From contig DASTMZ010000109.1 in the NCBI GenBank assembly GCA_035713725.1, positions 1 to 9,993 on the forward strand: a stretch of 9,993 bases of DNA, in the 5' to 3' direction. Of this stretch, positions 6,013 to 9,993 are shown piece after piece. The notes beneath the pieces are model-generated. The model saw only the letters and a program-made list of their open reading frames with translations. It was not told the DNA's origin and did not search any database. Source of the DNA: DASQPR01 sp035713725 (GTDB lineage Bacteria > Actinomycetota > Actinomycetes > Mycobacteriales > Micromonosporaceae). Position numbers and translations under genes: made by a program. Position 1 is the first letter of the stretch, and each line of letters opens with the position of its first letter.

Positions 6013-6308
6013 TCGCAGACTGGCCAAGCCTTGCTGCGTGCCGCAGCGGTGATCCGGATGCGTTGTTCGTCCAAGGTGCTGAGCAGAACGTCGCGAAGCG
6101 GATCTGCCGCAGCTGCCCGGTCCGGTACGAGTGCCTGGCCGACGCATTGGACAACCGGATCGAATTCGGGGTGTGGGGCGGCATGACCGAGCGGGAGCGT
6201 CGTGCACTGTTGCGGCGGCACCCACAGGTGGCCAGTTGGAAGAAGACCTTCGAGGCAGCGCTGCTGCGCGAGGGTGTCAAGAAGAGCGATCTTGTTCCTA
6301 CCGGTTAG
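6003..6308 (+). CDS. whiB4: WhiB4-like [4Fe-4S] transcriptional regulator
   Basis: 101-aa WhiB (Wbl) family protein, cytoplasmic. Four cysteines bind the iron-sulfur cluster: C13 (AACRSGDPDALF), C35 and C38 (ICRSCPV), and C44 (YECLADAL). The GVWGG turn (56-60) is followed by the basic stretch MTERERRALLRRHP used for DNA or sigma-factor contact. The ALDNRIEFGVWGGMTERERRAL region and a C-terminal VASWKKTFEAAL extension resemble mycobacterial WhiB4 more than WhiB1 or WhiB2. In mycobacteria WhiB4 is an O2/NO-sensitive redox regulator. The position divergent from ponA2 and convergent with the Get3-like ATPase matches Rv3681c. The start is the ATG at 6003, with GAAGGGGGG 11 nt upstream; Met3 (6009) is an alternative, and an ATG at 5946 would add 19 residues not typical of the family. 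Confidence 0.93.
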   Translation: MGMIADWPSLAACRSGDPDALFVQGAEQNVAKRICRSCPVRYECLADALDNRIEFGVWGGMTERERRALLRRHPQVASWKKTFEAALLREGVKKSDLVPTG

Positions 6309-7535
6309 TTAGTCTCCGTTCGCCGGTCGGGCGTCTCGAGGCGCATGCTGTCCGGCGAGTGCGATTCCTATTTCACGCAGCCCGTCGACGTCATGCACGT
6401 CGACGGGCTGCGCCGCAACGGCGATGGTTGGCACCCGTGGGTGTGCCGCGCTGAACCGGGTCGCCACCGCAACTTCCCGCGCCACCTGGTGACACAGCGC
6501 GGCGTGGATGCGCAGAGCGTCCGCCGCCGCCGGGTGTTCACCTTGCTCGTCGAGCGCGGCCGCCGCGGTGAGCGCGTCGTCCGCGGACAAGTCGGTCGCC
6601 GACACCTGGTGGGTACGGTTCAAGATCAGTCCTTGCAACGGCATGCGGTCGCGTGCCAACCGCCCGGCGAAGTAGCTCGCCTCGCGCACCGCATCGGGCT
6701 CCGGAGCGGCCAGGACGAGGAACGCCGTCTCGGGCGCCTGCAGGATCTGGTACGTGCGTTCGGCGCGATCCCGGAATCCACCGAACGTCGTGTCGAGCGC
6801 GGAGACGAATCCCGACAGGTCGGCGAGCAGCTGGCCACCGAGGATTTTCTGCACGGCCTTGGAAAAGACTCCGAGCGACGCGGTCACGAGCGAGAACATG
6901 CTCCGCCCGCCGGCCCGCGCCGGTGCGAGCAGCAGTCGCAGCATGCGGCCATCGAGGAAGCGGGACAGCCGCTGCGGCGCGTCGAGGAAGTCCAGCGCGG
7001 ACCGGGACGGCGGGGTGTCGACGACGATCATGTCCCACTCGTCGCGCGCGCGAAGCTGTCCAAGCTTCTCCATCGCCATGTATTCCTGCGTGCCCGAGAA
7101 GGTGGAACTCATGGCCTGGTAGAACGGGTTGGCGAAGATCTCCTCGGCGCGTGCCGCGTCGGTATGTGTCAGCACGACCTCGTCGAACGTCCGCTTCATG
7201 TCGAGCATCATGGCGTGCAGCTCGCCGCCGCTCGCCGCGCTGACGCCCTTGACCTGCCGCGGCGTGTTGTCCAGCTCGGTAAGCCCGAGCGACTGCGCGA
7301 GGCGCCGCGCCGGGTCGATGGTCAGCACGACGGTCCGACGACCGTGCACTTCCGCGGCGCGCAGGCCGAGCGCGGCAGCGGTCGTTGTCTTACCGACACC
7401 GCCCGACCCGCAACACACCACGATCCGGATGCCCGGGTCGGCAAGGATCGCGTCGATGTCCAAGACCGGTGCGCCGGGCGCGGTCTGGTCCGGTGGTCGG
7501 TCACCCCGCCCCGTCCCCGCGCTTTCTGCCGCCAC
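6309..7535 (-). CDS. Get3/ArsA-like ATPase, second of a pair (Rv3680-like)
   Basis: 408-aa P-loop ATPase of the SIMIBI class ArsA/Get3 family, often annotated anion-transporting ATPase; predicted cytoplasmic. Walker A is GSGGVGKTT at 43-51. The family's signature lysine before GG is a serine here. Switch I-like TIDPARRLAQSLG is at 72-84, the Get3-type EYMAMEKLGQL at 151-161, and Walker B/switch II VVDTPPSRSALDFLDAP at 171-187. A helical segment (about 200-250) rich in Leu/Phe could be a membrane or partner surface. Asn306 in LILNRTHQ is the base-recognition position. Start is GTG at 7535, with TACCCT 7 nt upstream. It lies 21 bp after the first ATPase in the same direction. In M. tuberculosis the Rv3679-Rv3680 pair interact and have been linked to glycerol and NO tolerance; the same role here is inferred from synteny. 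Its stop directly abuts that of whiB4. Confidence 0.9.
   Translation of the reverse strand: MAAESAGTGRGDRPPDQTAPGAPVLDIDAILADPGIRIVVCCGSGGVGKTTTAAALGLRAAEVHGRRTVVLTIDPARRLAQSLGLTELDNTPRQVKGVSAASGGELHAMMLDMKRTFDEVVLTHTDAARAEEIFANPFYQAMSSTFSGTQEYMAMEKLGQLRARDEWDMIVVDTPPSRSALDFLDAPQRLSRFLDGRMLRLLLAPARAGGRSMFSLVTASLGVFSKAVQKILGGQLLADLSGFVSALDTTFGGFRDRAERTYQILQAPETAFLVLAAPEPDAVREASYFAGRLARDRMPLQGLILNRTHQVSATDLSADDALTAAAALDEQGEHPAAADALRIHAALCHQVAREVAVATRFSAAHPRVPTIAVAAQPVDVHDVDGLREIGIALAGQHAPRDARPANGD
6376..6412 (+). terminator. 16-bp perfect hairpin downstream of whiB4, inside the ATPase gene
   Basis: Positions 6376-6391 (beginning CGCAGCCCGTCG) are perfectly inverted at 6397-6412 around the 5-nt loop CATGC. 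It begins 68 nt after the whiB4 stop codon, so it is well placed to end the whiB4 transcript, although it lies in the 3' coding part of the convergent ATPase gene (residues around PVDVHDVDGL). There is no U tract on either side, so if it terminates it does so by a stem-only or Rho-assisted mechanism. Confidence 0.55.
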
Positions 7536-7542
7536 TCTTAAG

Positions 7543-7548
7543 AGGGTA
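7543..7548 (-). promoter_or_regulatory. Candidate internal -10 before the second ATPase gene
   Basis: In the 21-bp gap between the two ATPase genes, TACCCT (7548-7543, minus) ends exactly 7 nt before the GTG. No Shine-Dalgarno sequence is present. This gene may therefore have its own leaderless transcript in addition to readthrough from the first ATPase. Confidence 0.35.
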
Positions 7549-7556
7549 TCCGCGCG

Positions 7557-8609
7557 TCAACGCAGCACGTCGGCGAGAGCCGTCAAGCCCGCCCGGTTCA
7601 CTCCGCCGGGCAGGAACGGCAGCTCGATCATGGGAGTGCCGAGCTCGGCCAGCTCGGTGCGCAACGAGGCCTCGACGCTCCGCCGTACCAGGTAGTCCTT
7701 GACCTCGTCGACGAGGCCACCGACCGCGGCACGTCCGGTCGCGAGCCCGGCCGCGGCCAGACCGCGCTTGATTTCGGCGCTGGTTGGTCGGGCACCTCCG
7801 AGCAACGCCGGGCGTGTCGCGTTGATGATGACGCGGCCGATCGGGATGCCGAGGGCGGTGAGCTCGCGCATCGCATCCGCGGTCTCCTGGATAGGCATCT
7901 CCTCGAGCATCGTGACGATGTGCACGGCGGTCATCGGCGAGCGCAGCACGGCCGCCACACCTTCGCTCTGCGTCTTGATCGGACCGACCTTCGCCAGCCG
8001 TGCCGTCTCCGCGGTCACGTTGAGAAACCGGCCGATGCGACCGGTGGGCGGCGCGTCGAGGATGACCGCGTCGTAGACACGGTGTCCGTCCCGGCGCCGC
8101 GAGGTGGCCTCCTTCACCTTGCCCGTCAGCAGCACGTCGCGCAGGCCGGGCGCGATGGTGGTGGCGAAGTCGATGGCACCGAATCGCTGCAGCGCGCGAC
8201 CGGCCAGCCCGAGCTTGTAGAACATGTCCAGGTATTCGAGGAGTGCTTCCTCGGCGTCCACCGCGAGCGCGTGCACCTCGCCGCCGTCCGCGGTGGTGGC
8301 CACGCGCCGCTCCGCGTAGGGCAACGGGCCGACGTTGAAAAGCGGTGCGATGCCCTGCCGGCCCTCGACCTCGACGACGAGGGTACGGCGCCCGCCGCCA
8401 GCGAGCGCGAGGGCGAGCGCACCCGCAACCGTGGTCTTGCCGGTGCCGCCCTTGCCGGTCACGATGTGCAGCCGCGCCTGCCATTCGGGCAAGATCGCAC
8501 CACGGCCGGTAGAGGTATCCGCCACGAACCCGAACTGTAGCTTCTTCCTGACCGCGGACGCATTGACCTCCAGACCGGCGGAAGCCGCAGCCTTGCCGTT
8601 GGCCGCCAT
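7557..8609 (-). CDS. Get3/ArsA-like ATPase, first of a pair (Rv3679-like)
   Basis: 350-aa SIMIBI-class ATPase of the ArsA/Get3 family, predicted cytoplasmic. Walker A is TGKGGTGKTT at 51-60 and keeps the deviant signature lysine K53, which in this class reaches across a dimer to the partner's nucleotide. Next come LVVEVEGRQGIAPLF (78-91), GAIDFATTIAPGLRDVLLTGKVKE (144-167) and Walker B/switch II ILDAPPTGRIGRFL (183-196); NATRP is at 263-267. These segments closely match my memory of Rv3679. About 48 residues precede the P-loop, a longer and poorly conserved N-terminus. The start is the ATG at 8609; an in-frame ATG at 8675 would run into the divergent DUF4177 gene. The pair of unlike ATPases suggests a heteromeric complex, with this subunit supplying the signature lysine. 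Confidence 0.9.
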   Translation of the reverse strand: MAANGKAAASAGLEVNASAVRKKLQFGFVADTSTGRGAILPEWQARLHIVTGKGGTGKTTVAGALALALAGGGRRTLVVEVEGRQGIAPLFNVGPLPYAERRVATTADGGEVHALAVDAEEALLEYLDMFYKLGLAGRALQRFGAIDFATTIAPGLRDVLLTGKVKEATSRRRDGHRVYDAVILDAPPTGRIGRFLNVTAETARLAKVGPIKTQSEGVAAVLRSPMTAVHIVTMLEEMPIQETADAMRELTALGIPIGRVIINATRPALLGGARPTSAEIKRGLAAAGLATGRAAVGGLVDEVKDYLVRRSVEASLRTELAELGTPMIELPFLPGGVNRAGLTALADVLR

Positions 8610-8616
8610 CTGGCGA

Positions 8617-8626
8617 GGGATATCGT
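8617..8626. promoter_or_regulatory. Overlapping divergent -10 elements (ATPase pair / DUF4177)
   Basis: The 24-bp gap holds TATCGT on the plus strand (8621-8626), 7 nt before the ATG at 8634, with TTGGCC (8599-8604) as a possible -35 at 16-nt spacing. On the minus strand TATCCC (8622-8617), a near match to TANNNT, is 7 nt before the ATG at 8609. They overlap on the palindrome GATATC (8619-8624). Only one polymerase could occupy the site at a time. Confidence 0.45.
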
Positions 8627-8633
8627 GCGCTCC

Positions 8634-8795
8634 ATGCAGAAATGGGAGTACGCCACCGTCCCGCTGCTCGTCCACGCGACGAAGCAGATCCTCGACAACT
8701 GGGGCCAGGACGGCTGGGAGCTTGTCGCGGTGATTCCGGGTCCGAACAGCGAGCAGCTCGTCGCCTACTTGAAGCGGCCGAAGGAGTCGTCGTGA
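8634..8795 (+). CDS. Small DUF4177-type protein, 53 aa
   Basis: A short complete gene encoding MQKWEYATVPLLVHATKQIL through QLVAYLKRPKESS. The pattern KWEYATVP, then a helix (HATKQILDNWG), then DGWELVAVIPG and a final strand ending YLKRP is characteristic of DUF4177, a small alpha/beta domain of unknown role. M. tuberculosis has a protein of this size (Rv3678A) at the same place. The start is the ATG at 8634 with TATCGT 7 nt upstream, predicting a leaderless mRNA. Its TGA overlaps the next gene's GTG in GTGA (8792-8795), implying translational coupling. Confidence 0.88.
   Translation: MQKWEYATVPLLVHATKQILDNWGQDGWELVAVIPGPNSEQLVAYLKRPKESS
8781..8786 (+). promoter_or_regulatory. Shine-Dalgarno site of the RidA-family gene
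   Basis: AAGGAG lies inside the last codons of the DUF4177 gene, 5 nt before the GTG at 8792. This is the only textbook ribosome site in the window, and it belongs to the one gene that is clearly internal to an operon. It fixes the GTG as the start. Confidence 0.8.
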
Positions 8796-9253
8796 CGGAT
8801 CCGTACGCCCGCCTTGCCGAGCTTGGGCTGACGCTGCCGACCAGTTCGCCGCCGCTCGCCGCGTACGTGCCCGCGGTGCGGTCCGGCAATCACGTCTACG
8901 TGTCCGGTCAGCTTCCGATGATCGACGGCAAGCTGCCGGCGACCGGCAAGGTCGGCGCGGAGGTGACCGTCGAGGAAGCCAAGCAGCTGGCCGCCCGCTG
9001 CGCGCTCAATGGCCTTGCGGTCATCGAGGGCATCGTCGGCCTCGGCCGGGTGCGTCGCGTCGTCAAGGTCACCGGATTCGTCGCCTCGGCGGAGGGATTC
9101 ACCGGACAGCCCGGCGTGATCAACGGCGCCTCGGAGCTGTTCGCGTCGGTGTTCGGCGACGCCGGCCAGCACGCCCGCAGCGCCGTTGGAGTCGCGGAGT
9201 TGCCGCTCGGCGCGCCCGTCGAGGTCGAGGTGATCGTGGAGGTCGCCGACTAA
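8792..9253 (+). CDS. RidA (YjgF/YER057c/UK114) family protein, 153 aa
   Basis: Cytoplasmic trimeric enamine/imine deaminase-fold protein. Classical RidA hydrolyses reactive 2-aminoacrylate, while many relatives lack a proven substrate. Visible family landmarks are SGNHVYVSGQLP (31-42), the helix EEAKQLAARCALNGLAVIEG (61-80), VVKVTGFVASAEGF (90-103), then HARSAVGVAELPLGAPVEVEVIVE (127-150). R129 sits at the conserved substrate-carboxylate arginine position. The longer N-terminus and the insertion GKLPATGKVGAEV place it in the about 150-aa subfamily rather than E. coli RidA (128 aa). The GTG start is set by AAGGAG 5 nt upstream and a 4-bp overlap with the DUF4177 gene. Matches Rv3678c by position. 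Confidence 0.92.
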   Translation: MTDPYARLAELGLTLPTSSPPLAAYVPAVRSGNHVYVSGQLPMIDGKLPATGKVGAEVTVEEAKQLAARCALNGLAVIEGIVGLGRVRRVVKVTGFVASAEGFTGQPGVINGASELFASVFGDAGQHARSAVGVAELPLGAPVEVEVIVEVAD

Positions 9254-9340
9254 CCGTGCCGCTTGCGGGCGCCTCACCGTGGCATCGCGGCGATGTACAC
9301 CCGAAACGATCTTGCCGGAAGTGGACGGCGCGGCACGCAG

Positions 9341-9352
9341 CGGTGCGCACCG
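9341..9352. promoter_or_regulatory. 12-bp palindrome upstream of the MBL-fold gene
   Basis: CGGTGCGCACCG is a perfect palindrome. Its left half CGGTGCGC recurs at 9367-9374, 26 bp downstream, and a shorter AGCGGTG follows at 9380-9386. It lies in the 146-bp gap between the RidA-family and MBL genes, 48 bp before the latter's start. It is an operator candidate; no protein can be assigned, and no clear promoter is seen in this gap. Confidence 0.25.
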
Positions 9353-9399
9353 GGCGAACCGCCTAACGGTGCGCTGTGTAGCGGTGTCAAGATGGCGCT

Positions 9400-9993
9400 A
9401 TGCCGTCTGGGTCTGGGAGCAACGCGTTCGCCACGCTGCTCCGGGCGCCCAACCCGGGGCCGATGACGCTTGACGGCACCAACACCTGGGTGCTGCGAGG
9501 TCCGGGATCGGCTAGCGCGGTCGTGGTGGACCCAGGGCCGGCGGACGAAGGGCACCTCGCAGCGGTGGCGGCGGCCGGGCCAGTGGAGTTGATCGTGCTG
9601 ACGCATCGGCATCTCGATCACTCCGAGGGCGTAGCGCGTCTGCGAGAACTGCTGGATGGCGTACCGGTGGCGGCGGCCGACCCGGCGCTGTGCCGCGATG
9701 CGGCGCCGCTGACCGATGGCGACCGCATCGAGGCGGCCGGCGTCACCATCGAGGTGATCGCCACCCCGGGTCACACGGCGGACTCGGTGTCCTTCGTGGT
9801 GTCGGCAGGAGTGGATCGGGGCATCTGCACCGGCGACACGATCCTGGGCCGCGGCACCACGGTCGTGGCGTGGCCGGACGGCAACCTTGCCGACTATCTC
9901 GCCACGCTCGATCGGCTCGCGCGGCTCGACGGCGTACCCGTTCTCACCGGTCACGGCCCGCTGCTGCCGGACTGCGGCGAGATCGCGCGTGCG
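9400..9993 (+). CDS. Metallo-beta-lactamase-fold hydrolase, N-terminal part (cut by window edge)
   Basis: MBL-superfamily metal hydrolase of the glyoxalase II/LACTB2-like type; 198 residues are visible. The N-terminus APNPGPMTLDGTNTWVL is typical of this subgroup. The metal motif THRHLDHSEG gives H69, H71, D73 and H74. Further ligands are H125 (PGHTADS), D146 (TGDTILGRG) and H185 (TGHGP). All expected ligands up to the edge are present, so the visible part looks active. The substrate is unknown, and true beta-lactamase activity is unlikely for this subgroup. The ATG at 9400 is the only start after the in-frame TAG at 9379-9381. The ribosome site is weak and no -10 is seen close to it. Matches the position of Rv3677c; a Crp-family regulator would be expected soon after the window in a mycobacterial-like order. 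Confidence 0.92.
   Translation, partial: MPSGSGSNAFATLLRAPNPGPMTLDGTNTWVLRGPGSASAVVVDPGPADEGHLAAVAAAGPVELIVLTHRHLDHSEGVARLRELLDGVPVAAADPALCRDAAPLTDGDRIEAAGVTIEVIATPGHTADSVSFVVSAGVDRGICTGDTILGRGTTVVAWPDGNLADYLATLDRLARLDGVPVLTGHGPLLPDCGEIARA

Noticed and set aside
6345..7541. Plus-strand open frame of 398 codons
   Set aside because: Exactly antisense to the second Get3-like ATPase, whose motifs are unambiguous; the plus-strand product has no recognisable domain.
7555..7560. TTGACG just upstream of the second ATPase as a -35
   Set aside because: It is only 6 nt from the TACCCT hexamer, far too close for a -35/-10 pair; it overlaps the stop codon of the first ATPase gene.
7501..8889. Minus-strand open frame of 462 codons
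   Set aside because: Overlaps the first ATPase and three plus-strand gene regions in another frame; highly Arg/Gly-rich with no motifs.

Overview
This window reads as chromosomal DNA of a high-GC actinomycete. The evidence is strong G/C third-position bias, a WhiB-type iron-sulfur regulator, a class A penicillin-binding protein with a PASTA domain, and a gene order that matches, from memory, the Mycobacterium tuberculosis block Rv3677c-Rv3683 (metallo-hydrolase, RidA-like protein, small DUF4177 protein, two Get3/ArsA-like ATPases, whiB4, ponA2, metallophosphoesterase). It cannot be assigned to a genus by reading alone. The integrase and the tRNA-side TPR gene are not part of that block as I recall it.

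Layout. Positions 1-551 (minus) hold the N-terminal part of a tyrosine recombinase cut by the window edge, followed by an AT-richer gap with repeated GGTTAA motifs. A TPR protein (887-1384, minus) comes next, then a hairpin terminator and tRNA-Pro(CGG) (1517-1593, minus). A membrane-anchored metallophosphoesterase (1671-2573, minus) is divergent from a GatB/YqeY-domain protein (2599-3054, plus), which runs tail-to-tail into the PonA2-like PBP (3051-5558, minus). After a 444-bp gap comes whiB4 (6003-6308, plus), which abuts the end of the second Get3-like ATPase (6309-7535, minus). The first Get3-like ATPase (7557-8609, minus) precedes it in the same direction. Divergent from that pair are the DUF4177 gene (8634-8795), a RidA-family gene (8792-9253) and a metallo-beta-lactamase-fold hydrolase (9400 to the window edge), all plus.

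How the genes may work together. The PBP polymerises and cross-links peptidoglycan outside the membrane. WhiB4, a redox/NO-responsive [4Fe-4S] protein in mycobacteria, is divergent from it. The paired ATPases resemble a bacterial Get3-like complex. The conserved neighbourhood suggests a link between oxidative or nitrosative stress and envelope maintenance, but that link is inference.

The clearest pattern beyond ordinary gene content is in the start regions. Most first-of-unit genes have no Shine-Dalgarno sequence but have a TANNNT -10-like hexamer ending 6-8 nt (usually exactly 7) before the start codon. This predicts leaderless transcripts and was used here to choose starts. A 16-bp perfect hairpin inside the 3' end of the second ATPase gene, just past whiB4, is the best structural oddity. 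No defence system, CRISPR array or insertion sequence was found.
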